64,000 bases of DNA from Jiangella endophytica (GCF_003427025.1 NZ_QVAI01000002.1:124001-188000), one strand, 5' to 3'. Shown: positions 8,697-17,958, numbered from the stretch's first letter. Notes: generated by a model not told the origin, from the sequence alone. Numbers and translations are program-made.

Positions 8697-10091
8697 TCAG
8701 CCCCAGACCAGGGCGTTGCCCGGGTCGTCGAGCAGCGCGGCGATGTCGGCCAGGAACTTCGAGCCCTGCTCACCGTCGACCAGCCGGTGGTCGAACGACA
8801 GCGCGAGCGTGGTGACCCAGCGCGGCTTCACCCGGCCCTTGTGCACCCATGGCTGCTTGCGCACCGCGCCGAACGCGACGATGGCCGCCTCGCCGGGCGG
8901 CAGGATCGGTGTGCCGGTGTCGACGCCGAACACGCCGACGTTGGTGATGGAGATGGTGCCGCCGAGCATGTCCTCGGGCGGCGTCTTCCCCTCGCGCGCC
9001 GTGGCCGCCAGCTGGTTGATCGCCACCGCCAGCTCGCGCAGCGGCAGCAGATCGGCGTCCTTGACGTTCGGCACGACCAGCCCGCGGGGGGTGGCCGCGG
9101 CGATGCCGAGGTTGACGTAGCGCTGCACGATGATCTCGCCGGCGGCGTCGTCCCAGCGGGAGTTGACGTCGGGGTTGCGGCGAGCCGCGATGCAGACCGC
9201 CTTGGCCAGCACGGCCAGCGGCGACAGCTTCACGTCGCGGAACTCGCGGGCGTCACGCAGCCGCTCGACCAGTTTCATCGTGCGGGTGACGTCGACGGTG
9301 ACGAACTCGGTGACGTGGGGAGCGGTGAACGCCGAGGTGGTGACCGCCTTCGCCGTGGCCTTGCGGACCGACCGGATGGCGACCCGCTCGTGCCGCGGCA
9401 GACCGGCCCAGCCGGTGCCGGCCGGCGGCACGGACGGGGCGGCGGGGACGGCGGCCGGCCCGGCGGCCGCGGCCTGGACGTCGTCGCGGGAGATGGTGCC
9501 GTTGGGGCCGGTCGGGCTGACGGTGGCGAGGTCGACGCCGAGATCCTTGGCGAGCTTGCGCACCGGCGGCTTGGCCAGCACCGACACCCGTGCGAAGGCC
9601 GGCTCGGGCGCCGGCGCGACCGGCGCCGGTGCGACGGGCGCGGGTGGGACGGGTGTGGGTGGGACGGGCGCCGCCGCGACGGGCGCGGCGGACGGCGCCG
9701 GCGCGGGAGCGGGAGTCTTGCGCTGCCGCCGCTTCGCCGTCGTCGACCGCGGGCCGTACCCGACCAGTACCGCCTGCCGCTCCCCCTCGGGCTCGGCCTC
9801 GGCCGCCGGTGTGGGCACGAGGTCCTCGGCCGGCGCGGGCGCCGCGCCGGCACCCGTGCGCACCGCGATGATCGGGGTGCCGACGTCGACCGTCTGCCCC
9901 TCGTCGACCAGCAGGGTCTCGACCACGCCGGCGAACGGGCAGGGCAGCTCGACCAGCGACTTGGCCGTCTCGATCTCGACGATGACGTCGTTGACCTTCA
10001 CGTCGTCGCCGGGCTTGACCTTCCACGACACGATCTCCGCCTCGGTCAGCCCTTCGCCGACGTCGGGGAGGTTGAACTGCGACACACTCAT
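8697..10091 (-). CDS. Dihydrolipoamide acyltransferase (E2) of a 2-oxo acid dehydrogenase complex
   Basis: E2 core of a pyruvate or branched-chain 2-oxo acid dehydrogenase complex (464 residues). It moves the acyl group from E1 to CoA on a swinging lipoyl arm. One lipoyl domain (residues 1-78) has the modified Lys44 in EIETAKSLVELP. An Ala/Pro linker follows, then the peripheral subunit-binding domain (VRKLAKDLGVDLATV) and the catalytic domain with LSFDHRLVDG near the C-terminus. The start at 10091 has a good site (GAGGAGGG) and lies 11 bases after the E1beta stop. One lipoyl domain and the E1alpha/E1beta partners resemble actinobacterial Bkd complexes (also named PdhABC); substrate remains open. 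No E3 gene here. Confidence 0.9.
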   Translation of the reverse strand: MSVSQFNLPDVGEGLTEAEIVSWKVKPGDDVKVNDVIVEIETAKSLVELPCPFAGVVETLLVDEGQTVDVGTPIIAVRTGAGAAPAPAEDLVPTPAAEAEPEGERQAVLVGYGPRSTTAKRRQRKTPAPAPAPSAAPVAAAPVPPTPVPPAPVAPAPVAPAPEPAFARVSVLAKPPVRKLAKDLGVDLATVSPTGPNGTISRDDVQAAAAGPAAVPAAPSVPPAGTGWAGLPRHERVAIRSVRKATAKAVTTSAFTAPHVTEFVTVDVTRTMKLVERLRDAREFRDVKLSPLAVLAKAVCIAARRNPDVNSRWDDAAGEIIVQRYVNLGIAAATPRGLVVPNVKDADLLPLRELAVAINQLAATAREGKTPPEDMLGGTISITNVGVFGVDTGTPILPPGEAAIVAFGAVRKQPWVHKGRVKPRWVTTLALSFDHRLVDGEQGSKFLADIAALLDDPGNALVWG

Positions 10092-10102
10092 GCAGACCCT
10101 CC

Positions 10103-11080
10103 TCAGTAGGCGAACGTGCGGTCGACGGCGTCGAGCACGCGGTCGAGGCCGGGGAGGTACTCCTCCTCGACCCGCGCCGGCGGGTACGGGGTGTCGTAGC
10201 CGGTGACGCGCTGGACCGGTGCCTCGAGCGAGTAGAAGCACTCCTCGGTGACGCGAGCGGCCACCTCGGCGCCGATGCCGAGCGTGCGCTGCGCCTCATG
10301 CACGACGACCAGCCGGCCGGTGCGCCGGACGGAGTCGTACACCGCGCGCAGGTCCAGGGGCGCGAGCGTGCGCAGGTCGATGACCTCCAGCGACCGGCCG
10401 TCGTCGGCGGCGGCCGCGGCGGCGTCGAGGCAGGTCTTCACCATGGGGCCGTAGGCCACCACCGTGGCGTCGGTGCCGGGTACCGCCACGCGCGCGGACT
10501 CGAGCGGGAGGTCGGCCGCGCCGTCGAGGTCGACCTCGCCCTTGGTGTAGTAGCGACCCTTGGGCTCGAAGAACACGACGGGATCGTCGAGCTCGATGGC
10601 CTGCTGGATCATCCAGTACGCGTCGAGTGGGTTGGAGCAGGTGACGACCTTGAGGCCCGGTGTGTGGGCGAAGTACGCCTCAGGGCTCTCGCTGTGGTGC
10701 TCGACGGCGCCGATGCTGCCGCCGAACGGGATCCGGATGACGATCGGCAGCCGCAACCGGCCGCCCGAGCGGTAGTGCATCTTCGCGACCTGGTTGACGA
10801 TCTGGTCGTACCCGGGGAACACGAAGCCGTCGAACTGGATCTCGCATACCGGGCGGTACCCGCGCAGCGCCAGGCCGACCGCGGTGCCGATGATGCCGGA
10901 CTCGGCCAGCGGGGTGTCGATGACGCGGTCTTCGCCGAAGTCCTTCTGCAGACCGTCGGTGACCCGGAAGACGCCGCCGAGCTTGCCGACGTCCTCGCCC
11001 ATGACCAGCACCTTGGCGTCGTTCTCCATCGAGCGCCGCAGGCCGGCGTTGATCGCCTTGACGATGTTGAGGCTCGTCAT
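10103..11080 (-). CDS. 2-oxo acid dehydrogenase E1 component, beta subunit
   Basis: Beta subunit (325 residues) of the thiamine diphosphate-dependent E1 that decarboxylates the 2-oxo acid and acylates the lipoyl group of E2. The N-terminal transketolase-like pyrimidine-binding domain has the expected GEDVGKLGGVFRVTDGL; the C-terminal transketolase domain contains EVIDLRTLAPLDL and VVVHEAQ. Translation starts at an ATG with AGGAGGTGG just upstream and overlaps the E1alpha stop by four bases. It is the middle gene of the E1alpha-E1beta-E2 operon. It could be annotated BkdB or PdhB; the specificity cannot be decided by eye. Confidence 0.92.
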   Translation of the reverse strand: MTSLNIVKAINAGLRRSMENDAKVLVMGEDVGKLGGVFRVTDGLQKDFGEDRVIDTPLAESGIIGTAVGLALRGYRPVCEIQFDGFVFPGYDQIVNQVAKMHYRSGGRLRLPIVIRIPFGGSIGAVEHHSESPEAYFAHTPGLKVVTCSNPLDAYWMIQQAIELDDPVVFFEPKGRYYTKGEVDLDGAADLPLESARVAVPGTDATVVAYGPMVKTCLDAAAAAADDGRSLEVIDLRTLAPLDLRAVYDSVRRTGRLVVVHEAQRTLGIGAEVAARVTEECFYSLEAPVQRVTGYDTPYPPARVEEEYLPGLDRVLDAVDRTFAY

Positions 11081-12216
11081 CGGGCCACCTCCTCGGCGAA
11101 GCTGTCGAGGTACGCCGACATCGCCTCGCGCTGGGCGACGAGGTCGGGCGTCGGCTCGACGTAGACGTGGTCGAAGATCGACGCCGGGGTCGGGTCGGGC
11201 AGCGCCCGGCAGGCCGCCCGCAGGTGCACGGCCAGCTCCTCGGCCTCCTGCTCGACGCTGTCGAAGAACGCCTGGTCGGCGATGTCGCCGCGGACCATAT
11301 AGGCCTTCACCCGCTCGATCGGGTCTTTGAGCTTCCAGTGCTCCAGCTCGGCGTTCAGGCGGTAGCGGGTGGGGTCGTCGGTGGTGGTGTGCGCGCCCAT
11401 GCGGTACGTGAACGCCTCGACCAGCGTCGGGCCCTCGCCGTCGCGAGCCCGCTGCAGCGCCTCGCGCGTGACGGCCAGGCAGGCGAGGACGTCGTTGCCG
11501 TCGACGCGGACGCCGGGGAAGCCGAAGCCGGCGGCGCGGCGGTACAACGGCACCCGGGTCTGCCGCTCCAGCGGCTCGGAGATGGCCCACTGGTTGTTCT
11601 GGCAGAAGAACACCACCGGGGCGTTGACCACGCTGGCCCAGATGAACGCCTCGTTGACGTCGCCCTGGCTGGTGGCGCCGTCGCCGAAGTAGGCGATGAC
11701 CGCGGCGTCGCGGTCGGGGTCGCCGGTGCCGATGGCGCCGTCGCGCTGAATGCCCATGGCATAGCCGGTGGCATGCAGCGTCTGTGCGCCGATGACGATC
11801 GTGTAGAGGTGGAAACGGGTCTCGACGGAGTCCCAGCTGCCTTGGTCGACGCCGCGGAACAGCGCCAGCAGCTTCACCGGGTCGACGCCGCGGCACAGGG
11901 CTACGGCGTGTTCGCGGTAGGTCGGGAAGACGTGGTCCTGGTCGCGCAGCGCGCGGGCGGACCCGACCTGGGCCGCTTCCTGGCCCAGCAGGCTGGCCCA
12001 CAGTCCCAGTTCGCCCTGCCGCTGCAGGGCGACGGCCTCGCCGTCGACGCGGCGGCCCAGCACCAGGTCGCGGTACAGGGCGCGGACGTCGTCGTCGGTG
12101 ATGTCCGCGATCAGGGCGTCGTAACGCTCATGCGGGACCCGCTGACCCTCGGGGGTGAGCAGCTGGACGAGCTCGGGATCGGGCGGGGTGGCCCCGGCCG
12201 CCGTCTCGACAGTCAT
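11077..12216 (-). CDS. 2-oxo acid dehydrogenase E1 component, alpha subunit
   Basis: Alpha subunit (379 residues) of the same E1. The thiamine diphosphate motif is seen as GDGATSQGDVNEAFIWASV (GDG...NN) ending at FCQNNQWAIS. The phosphorylation-loop region (YRMGAHTTTDDPTRYR) is typical of alpha subunits of branched-chain or pyruvate E1. It is first in the operon; the AGGAGACAC before the ATG is a plausible ribosome site. The upstream 400 bases should hold the operon promoter. In actinomycetes such sets often act on branched-chain 2-oxo acids and so supply starter units for branched fatty acids; this is inference. Confidence 0.92.
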   Translation of the reverse strand: MTVETAAGATPPDPELVQLLTPEGQRVPHERYDALIADITDDDVRALYRDLVLGRRVDGEAVALQRQGELGLWASLLGQEAAQVGSARALRDQDHVFPTYREHAVALCRGVDPVKLLALFRGVDQGSWDSVETRFHLYTIVIGAQTLHATGYAMGIQRDGAIGTGDPDRDAAVIAYFGDGATSQGDVNEAFIWASVVNAPVVFFCQNNQWAISEPLERQTRVPLYRRAAGFGFPGVRVDGNDVLACLAVTREALQRARDGEGPTLVEAFTYRMGAHTTTDDPTRYRLNAELEHWKLKDPIERVKAYMVRGDIADQAFFDSVEQEAEELAVHLRAACRALPDPTPASIFDHVYVEPTPDLVAQREAMSAYLDSFAEEVAR

Positions 12217-12560
12217 GTGTCTCCTTCACGTCGTCGGCCCCGCAGGATTGCCGCGGGAGCCTGCTCCTCGTGACCACCGGCGGCGTGGGTGAGGACTACG
12301 GGTGGGTCCTCGCCCTCGCCGCGGTGCATGACCGTGACCGGAGTCACGACCTCGCTACCGCCACGGTACCCAGATCCGGGGTCGGACGGGTGCATCGCGG
12401 CGGCAGGTGGGGCTCATCCTGCAGCACCTGATGTCAGCCTGCCCGCTGGGGATCGCTCACAGGCTCGTCGTTCCGGACAAACTTCCTCGCCGTGACCCTG
12501 CAGTGACCGCACAAGTCGTCTGTCGTCCGACTAACCGCGGCCGCCGGGCCAGGAACGACG
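12217..12560. other. Intergenic region upstream of the E1-E2 operon, no gene recognised
   Basis: This stretch separates the E1alpha start from the terminator of the surface-protein gene. A 60-codon frame at 12213-12395 has no family resemblance and low plausibility. A GTGAC direct repeat around the PstI-like CTGCAG near 12500 may be a regulator site for the operon. Nothing else could be supported. Confidence 0.4.
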
Positions 12561-12604
12561 CGAAGCCGCGCGGTGCGCCCCGGAGGACGCGCCGCGCGGC
12601 TTCG
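12561..12604 (-). terminator. Terminator after the LPDTG surface-protein gene
   Basis: CGAAGCCGCGCGG (12561-12573) and CCGCGCGGCTTCG (12592-12604) are a perfect 13-base inverted repeat. It lies 26 bases beyond the stop of the surface-protein gene, the right distance for intrinsic termination. Confidence 0.8.
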
Positions 12605-12630
12605 GATGTGGCGTACGTTACTCCGGGCCG

Positions 12631-13911
12631 TTACTCACCGGCCGCGGCGAAGCGGCGACGCAGCAGGAACGCGGCCGCGGCGACCAGTCCCAGGCCGACC
12701 GCCAGCAGCAACGTCGGCGAGGCACCGGTGTCCGGCAGGTCCTCGTCCGGCGTCTCGCTCGGCGACGGCGTCGGGCTCTCGCTCGGCGTCTCCGACGGGG
12801 TCTCGCTCGGCGTGGGCGTCTCGGACGGGGTCTCGGTCGGCGTCGGGGTCGGCGTCTCCGACGGCGTCTCGGACGGGGTCTCGCTCGGCGTCGGCGTCGG
12901 GGTCGGGGTCGGGGTCTCGGTCGGGGCGGCGGTCCAGTCGACCGTTCCCTCGACCGTGAGCTCGGTCTTCTCCGACTGCGCCAGGATCAGCGACTGGGTG
13001 CGGATCTCCTCCACGGAGCCGACGAAGAGCCGTCCCGTGTTCAAGTTCGCCTCGGCGTGCAGCTGGACCGTGCCGTCGCCCGGCTCGGCGTCGGCCGGCA
13101 CGTCCACGCCGAAGGTGTCGCCGTCGGCCAACTGGCCGTCGAGCGGCGCGCCGTCGGCGTCGACCAGCTCGACACCCTCGGGAAGGTCGGCGGTCACATC
13201 GACGGTCTCGGCGTTGGTGCTGACGGTGAACGGGCCGAGGACGCTGCCCACCTCGCCCGACAGCGACGTCGGGTCCAGGGTCAGCGCGGGCTCCGGCTGC
13301 TCGCCGATGCCGACGTTCTCCTCGCCGGTCAGGTAGTCGTAGAGCGCCAGGACGTCGGCGTCGATCTGGTCGTTCGCCGTGGTGATGTCGTCGCGGTCGA
13401 CCGTCATGCCGTCGCTGAAGGTCCACACGGCCGCCGCGGTGGCAGTGATGGCCTCGTCGGCCGAGAGCCCGCCGTTGAACGCGACGTCGGGCAGCGCGGC
13501 CTCGATCTCCTCGACCGAGAGCACGGGGTACGAGTGCTGCAGCGCCCAGAGGATCCTGGGCGAGTTCGCGGTGAACGGCGCGCCGGGCACCGGGTAGGCG
13601 TCCCAGGGCACCTCCGACATCTCCACGTCGGGCGCCGCGATGGGCACGTTGAGCTCGACGCAGTAGGCCCGCAGCAGCGCGCCGTCGTCGGCCCGCAGCC
13701 CGAACAGCACGGCTGCCACGGTGCCATCGGCGTCGGTCCGGTTCACGTCGTAGGCGAAGTCGTGGCCCCCGGGGTCGAGGTTCGCCCGCGGCTCGACGCC
13801 GGACAGGTCGAACTCCGAAGCGGCGGCGGGGGTGAGGAACGCGCCCCCGGCCAGCACGCCGACGGCCAACGCGCCGGCACCGAGGCGGCGCCGGCTCGGA
13901 AGGGTGGACAT
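12631..13911 (-). CDS. Sortase-anchored surface protein with a degenerate thioester (TQXA) domain
   Basis: Exported cell-wall protein of 426 residues. Signal peptide at residues 1-32 (RRR then a hydrophobic core, TPAAASE). Residues about 40-190 resemble the TQXA/thioester domain: the Cys is in AYCVELN (Cys84) and the end of the domain reads ITATAAAVWTFSDG. In family members the last motif is TQxA; here the Gln position is Ala159, so no Cys-Gln thioester can form by that route. An Ig-like region follows, then a Thr/Pro/Ser/Glu repeat stalk (about 327-388), the sorting signal LPDTG (392-396), a hydrophobic helix and RRR. The start at 13911 has an ideal AAGGAG. Monocistronic, with its own terminator. 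Confidence 0.88.
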   Translation of the reverse strand: MSTLPSRRRLGAGALAVGVLAGGAFLTPAAASEFDLSGVEPRANLDPGGHDFAYDVNRTDADGTVAAVLFGLRADDGALLRAYCVELNVPIAAPDVEMSEVPWDAYPVPGAPFTANSPRILWALQHSYPVLSVEEIEAALPDVAFNGGLSADEAITATAAAVWTFSDGMTVDRDDITTANDQIDADVLALYDYLTGEENVGIGEQPEPALTLDPTSLSGEVGSVLGPFTVSTNAETVDVTADLPEGVELVDADGAPLDGQLADGDTFGVDVPADAEPGDGTVQLHAEANLNTGRLFVGSVEEIRTQSLILAQSEKTELTVEGTVDWTAAPTETPTPTPTPTPSETPSETPSETPTPTPTETPSETPTPSETPSETPSESPTPSPSETPDEDLPDTGASPTLLLAVGLGLVAAAAFLLRRRFAAAGE

Positions 13912-14111
13912 AGAACTCCTTAGGGAAATGTCATCGCTCACGAAGGCAGGCGCCGCGGCACAGAGAAATGGCAAGAAAACGCCAGCGAAGCCCCCCAAGG
14001 CGGGCATCCTAGTTGATAAGCCCATTCACCCGGAAGACCGGGACGATCAGCGCCACGCACACGACCGTCGGCGCTGTCGATGTGGCGCGGAGTCGCATAG
14101 GGTCTTGACTC

Positions 14112-14909
14112 GTGCCTGACTTCGACGAAGCGTCGGCAACGCGCCGGGTGTCGCCCGGGCGCCACGACGTCGACATCGACGGGACCTGGTCGGTGGGCGA
14201 CGTGCCGAACGGGGGCTACCTGCTGGCTCTGGTGCTGCGCGCGGTGCTGGCCGAGTCGGCGCACCCGCACCCGGTGAGCACCAACGCGCACTTCGTGGCG
14301 CCGCCCAGCGCCGGTCCGGCGCACGTGCTGGTCGACGTCGTGCGCACCGGGCGGACCATCGAGACCCTGCGAGCCACCCTGGTCCAGGACGACGAGCCGC
14401 GGGTCGAGGCCACCGTCACCACCAGCGTGCTGTCGCGTACGTCGCCGGTCGAGTGGGTCGGCCCGCCGCCGGAGCCGGTGGCGCCGGTCGACGAATGCAT
14501 CCCGGCGGTCGTCGACCTCCCCGACGGCACCCACGTCGGCCTGCTCGAACACGTCGACCTGCGGCTGGACCCGCAGACCCTGGGCTGGTTCTCCGGCCGC
14601 CCGGCCGGCCAGCTGTCCATGCGCGGGCACGTCCGGCTGGCCGACGGCACCCAGCCCGACCCGGTGGTGCTGGCGCTGGCCGTCGACTCCCTGCCGCCGA
14701 CGGTGTTCGGGCTGGGCCGGCTCGGCTGGGCGCCCACCGTCCAGCTGACGGTCCTCACCCGCAGCCTGCCGGCACCGGGCTGGCTGACGGTGCACCTGCG
14801 TGGCCGGCTGGTCCGCGACGGCTGGTTCGACGAAGAGGCCGAGGTCTACGACGCCGACGGCGCCCTGGTCGCCCAGTCGCGGCAGCTGGCCCGGATCCGG
14901 GTGACCTGA
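14112..14909 (+). CDS. TesB-like acyl-CoA thioesterase family protein
   Basis: Probable acyl-CoA thioesterase of 265 residues with a double-hotdog fold, acting in the cytoplasm on unknown acyl-CoAs. The N-terminal half has VPNGGYLLALVLRAV and a PVSTNAHFVAPPSAG segment typical of the 4HBT_3/TesB-like group. The C-terminal half has LPPTVFGLGRLGWAPTVQLTVL and ends in the hotdog strand (AEVYDADGALVAQSRQLARI). Start is GTG at 14112; no clear Shine-Dalgarno was seen, so the transcript may be short-leadered. The histidine kinase gene starts 17 bases downstream on the same strand, but a functional link is not evident. Confidence 0.8.
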   Translation: MPDFDEASATRRVSPGRHDVDIDGTWSVGDVPNGGYLLALVLRAVLAESAHPHPVSTNAHFVAPPSAGPAHVLVDVVRTGRTIETLRATLVQDDEPRVEATVTTSVLSRTSPVEWVGPPPEPVAPVDECIPAVVDLPDGTHVGLLEHVDLRLDPQTLGWFSGRPAGQLSMRGHVRLADGTQPDPVVLALAVDSLPPTVFGLGRLGWAPTVQLTVLTRSLPAPGWLTVHLRGRLVRDGWFDEEAEVYDADGALVAQSRQLARIRVT

Positions 14910-14926
14910 GCGGCGGGCCTGATCCG

Positions 14927-16081
14927 GTGAGCGTCACCGAGTCCGGCCGCCCGGACGTACGGCTGCGCCGAGCCCGCTGGGTGGTGCTGCTGTTCGCGCT
15001 GGTGGCGGCCGTCGCGACGGCGCTCGCCGGCGGACTCGTCGGGGTGCTCGGCGAGGACGACGCGACCCGGGCCGCACTGGGCGCGCTCGGTGTCACGCTG
15101 TTCTGCTCGGCCCAGGCCGGCGCGCTGTACGCGGTGCTGACGCCGTCGGTCGGCGAGCCGGCACGGCGGCGCCGGCTGGTCGCGTTCCTGCTGGCGGCGG
15201 CCGCATCCGTCCCGCTCGTCGGACCGGCCGACGCCGACGACTGGGAGACGTGGGCGTGGCTGGGCGGGCCGCTGGCCGGGTCGGCGCCGCTGCTGCTCGG
15301 CCGGGTCGCCGGGACCGCGCTGGCCGCCGTCGCCGTCGGGGTCTCGGCCCTGGTGGGCTGGTGGACCGGCGGGTCGGTGCCGACGTACGTCCTGCTCACG
15401 CTGATCAACGCGATCACGGTGGCGGCGCTGTGCGGGGTGCCCATGTGGCTGTGGGACCTGCTGGTCGAGGCGCGCGAGGGCCGGGTGGCGCAGGCACGAC
15501 TGGCCGCGACCGAGGAGCGGCTGCGGTTCGCCCGCGACGTGCACGACCTGCTCGGGCACACGCTCTCGGTGATCGCGCTCAAGACCGAGCTGGCCGCCCG
15601 CCTCGCGCCCGTCGACGGCGACCGCGCCGGCCGCGAGGCCGAGGAGGCCCGCGCCCTGGCCGCGTCGGCGCTGAACGAGATGCGCCAGGTGGTGCACGGC
15701 TACCGGACGGTCGACCTCACCGGCCAGCTGGACGCGATCCGGCGCGTCCTGGAGTCCTCGGGCGTCCGCTGCACCGTCACCGGCTCGGCCGGGTCGCTGC
15801 CCGAACAGGTGAGCGCGCTGCTGATCCCGGTGCTGCGCGAGGCGAGCACCAACGTGCTGCGGCACAGCCGGGCCCGATGGTGCACCATCGACATCGGCAG
15901 AGAGGGTGACGAGGTGCGCATGACGGTGATCAACGACGGCGCCACGGGCGACGGCCCCGACGCGCACAGCTCCGGCCTGCGCGGGCTCGCCGACCGGTTG
16001 GCCGAGGCCGGCGGCACGCTGCGCTCCGACCGCGACGGCGACACCTTCACGCTCGACGTCACGCTGGCGGTGCGGCCGTGA
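14927..16081 (+). CDS. Sensor histidine kinase, DesK/NarL-system type
   Basis: Membrane sensor kinase of 384 residues. About five hydrophobic segments fill residues 15-165 with little extracytoplasmic loop, as in sensors of membrane or small-molecule state. A short coiled linker leads to the HisKA_3 domain with the phosphorylated His206 in FARDVHDLLGHTLSVI. The HATPase domain follows (LREASTNVLRHSRA N-box; SSGLRGLADRLAEAGG G-box). Start is GTG at 14927, chosen because the first helix follows directly. The stop overlaps the response-regulator start by four bases. The signal is unknown; no export genes of the DesK-linked ABC kind are adjacent. Confidence 0.9.
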   Translation: MSVTESGRPDVRLRRARWVVLLFALVAAVATALAGGLVGVLGEDDATRAALGALGVTLFCSAQAGALYAVLTPSVGEPARRRRLVAFLLAAAASVPLVGPADADDWETWAWLGGPLAGSAPLLLGRVAGTALAAVAVGVSALVGWWTGGSVPTYVLLTLINAITVAALCGVPMWLWDLLVEAREGRVAQARLAATEERLRFARDVHDLLGHTLSVIALKTELAARLAPVDGDRAGREAEEARALAASALNEMRQVVHGYRTVDLTGQLDAIRRVLESSGVRCTVTGSAGSLPEQVSALLIPVLREASTNVLRHSRARWCTIDIGREGDEVRMTVINDGATGDGPDAHSSGLRGLADRLAEAGGTLRSDRDGDTFTLDVTLAVRP

Positions 16082-16683
16082 TCCGCGTGCTGCTGGCCGA
16101 CGACGAGGAGCTGATCCGCACCGCCGTCGCCGCGCTGCTCGGTCTCGAGCCGGACCTCGAGGTGGTGGCGCAGGCACCGGACGGCCGGGCCGCCGTCGAC
16201 GCCGCGCTGGCGCACCGGCCGGACGTCGTCGTCGCCGACCTGGAGATGCCGCGGCTGTCCGGCATGGAGGTGGCGGCCGAACTGGCCACCGCGCTGCCGT
16301 CCTGCGCCGTCGTCATCCTCACCGGGCACGGCCGGCCGCCGCACCTGCAACGGGCACTGACGGCGGGTGCGAAGGGCTTCCTGCCGAAGGGGTCGCCGGG
16401 CGGCACGCTGGCCGACGTCATCCGCCGCGTGCACGGCGGCGAACGCTACGTCGACCCCGGGCTGGCCGCCGATGCGCTGACCGCCCCCGTCAACCCGCTG
16501 ACGCCGCGCGAGCTGGAGGTGCTCCGGCTGGCCGGCTACGACACCCCGGTCGCCGTCATCGCCCGGCGCACGCACCTGTCCCCCGGCACCGTCCGCAACT
16601 ACGTGGCCGCGGCCGTCGCCAAGCTCGGCGCGTCGAGCCGGGCCGAGGCCGTGCGCATCGCCGACGAGAACGGCTGGCTCTGA
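16078..16683 (+). CDS. LuxR-family response regulator (NarL/DesR type)
   Basis: Partner of the upstream kinase (201 residues). The receiver domain has acidic residues Asp8-Asp9, the phosphorylated Asp54 in VVVADLEMP, and Thr and Lys of the switch region (ILTGHG; GFLPKGS). A LuxR-type helix-turn-helix occupies about 135-195 (LTPRELEVLRLAGYDTPVAVIARRTHLS, then TVRNYVAAAVAKLGA). Start is GTG in a GTGA overlap with the kinase stop. Targets are unknown; the neighbouring Nramp gene is convergent and so is not an obvious target. Confidence 0.92.
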   Translation: MIRVLLADDEELIRTAVAALLGLEPDLEVVAQAPDGRAAVDAALAHRPDVVVADLEMPRLSGMEVAAELATALPSCAVVILTGHGRPPHLQRALTAGAKGFLPKGSPGGTLADVIRRVHGGERYVDPGLAADALTAPVNPLTPRELEVLRLAGYDTPVAVIARRTHLSPGTVRNYVAAAVAKLGASSRAEAVRIADENGWL

Positions 16684-16689
16684 GACCGG

Positions 16690-17952
16690 CTACCCGAGCA
16701 CCGTCAGCGTCAGCAGCGCGACGTTGAGGCTGACGACGACCACGCTCACCAGCACCGCCAGCGCCGTCGTCAGCCGCGAGTTGGCCCACCGGCCCATGAC
16801 CGACGACTTCGCCGTGACGGCGACCAGCGGGATGATCGCGAACGGGATGCCGAACGAGAGCACCACCTGCGAGAGCACCAGCAGCCACGTCGGCTCGGCG
16901 CCCGTGGTCAGGATCGCGACCGCCGGCACCAGCGTCACCAGCCGCCGCACCAGCAACGGAATGCGGCGCAGCAGCAGGCCCTCCATGATCACCGCGCCCG
17001 CGTAACAGCCCACCGACGTCGACGCCAGGCCGGACACCAGCAGCCCGACCGCGAACAGCGCGCCGACCGCCACCCCCAGCCCGGACTCGACGGCGGCGTG
17101 TGCCCCCGCGATGGTATCGGTGCCGTCGACCCCGCGCAGCGAGGCCGCCGCGACCAGAAGCAGCGCGATGTTCACGCTGCCGGCCACGACCATCGCGGCA
17201 CCGACGTCGACCCGGGTGGCGCTCAGCAGCCGCCCGACCAGCCCAGGCTCCGGCGTGGCGCCGAAGCGGTCGCGGGCCAGCGCCGAGTGCAGGTACACCA
17301 CGTGCGGCATGACCGTGGCGCCGAACATGCCGGCCGCCAGCAGCACCGTCTCGGTCCCCTCGAACCGCGGCACCAGCCCTTCGACCATGCCCGAGGGCGA
17401 CGGCGGCTGGACGAACAGCCCGGCCACGAACCCGACGGCGATGACCAGCAGCGCCGTCGTCACGACCCGTTCGAAGGCGCGCTGCCCGCGGCCGTTCTGC
17501 ACCGTCAGCAGCGCCATGGAGGCGACGCCGGTGATCAGGCCGCCGAGCCACAGCGGCAGGCCGAACAGCAGGTTCAGCGCGATGGCGCCGCCGACCACCT
17601 CGGCGATGTCGGTGGCCATCGCGACCACCTCGGCCTGCAGCCAGTACGCCAGCCGGCCGCCGCGGGGCAGCCGGTCGCGCAGCACCTCGGGCAGCGACGA
17701 CCCGGTGACCACGCCGAGCTTCGCCGAGAGGTACTGCACCAGCCCGGCCATCGCCGTCGCCAGGACGAGCACCCACACCAGCAGGTAGCCGTAGCCGGCC
17801 CCGGCCGACAGGTTGGTCGCGACGTTGCCGGGGTCGACGTAGGCCACCGCCGCCACGAACGCGGGACCGAGCAGGCCCATCCCGGCGCCGGGCAGCCGAG
17901 TGACTGGCTCGGCGGACCGATCAGGCCGGCGACGCCGCACCCGTACGTACAT
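16690..17952 (-). CDS. mntH: Nramp-family divalent metal transporter
   Basis: Proton-coupled manganese/iron importer of 420 residues in the cytoplasmic membrane. The metal-binding DPGN of helix 1 is at residues 40-43 (AYVDPGNVATNL). The helix 6 MPH motif is present (GATVMPHVVYLHSAL), with about eleven hydrophobic segments overall. It sits 6 bases from the end of nrdB on the same strand (nrdB ends at 17959, this gene starts at 17952), so nrdA-nrdB-mntH may be one transcript. That is striking because the NrdB here has the signature of an Mn/Fe enzyme (see findings). No MntR-like site was noted. Confidence 0.93.
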   Translation of the reverse strand: MYVRVRRRRPDRSAEPVTRLPGAGMGLLGPAFVAAVAYVDPGNVATNLSAGAGYGYLLVWVLVLATAMAGLVQYLSAKLGVVTGSSLPEVLRDRLPRGGRLAYWLQAEVVAMATDIAEVVGGAIALNLLFGLPLWLGGLITGVASMALLTVQNGRGQRAFERVVTTALLVIAVGFVAGLFVQPPSPSGMVEGLVPRFEGTETVLLAAGMFGATVMPHVVYLHSALARDRFGATPEPGLVGRLLSATRVDVGAAMVVAGSVNIALLLVAAASLRGVDGTDTIAGAHAAVESGLGVAVGALFAVGLLVSGLASTSVGCYAGAVIMEGLLLRRIPLLVRRLVTLVPAVAILTTGAEPTWLLVLSQVVLSFGIPFAIIPLVAVTAKSSVMGRWANSRLTTALAVLVSVVVVSLNVALLTLTVLG

Positions 17953-17958
17953 GGGTCC

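Noticed and set aside
12213-12395. Minus-strand frame of 60 codons before the E1alpha gene
   Set aside because: No ribosome site, no motif, and composition unlike coding sequence of the neighbours.
12740-12930. Minisatellite or CRISPR-like repeat
   Set aside because: The repeats are codons of a Thr/Pro/Ser/Glu stalk in frame within the LPDTG protein; no spacers.
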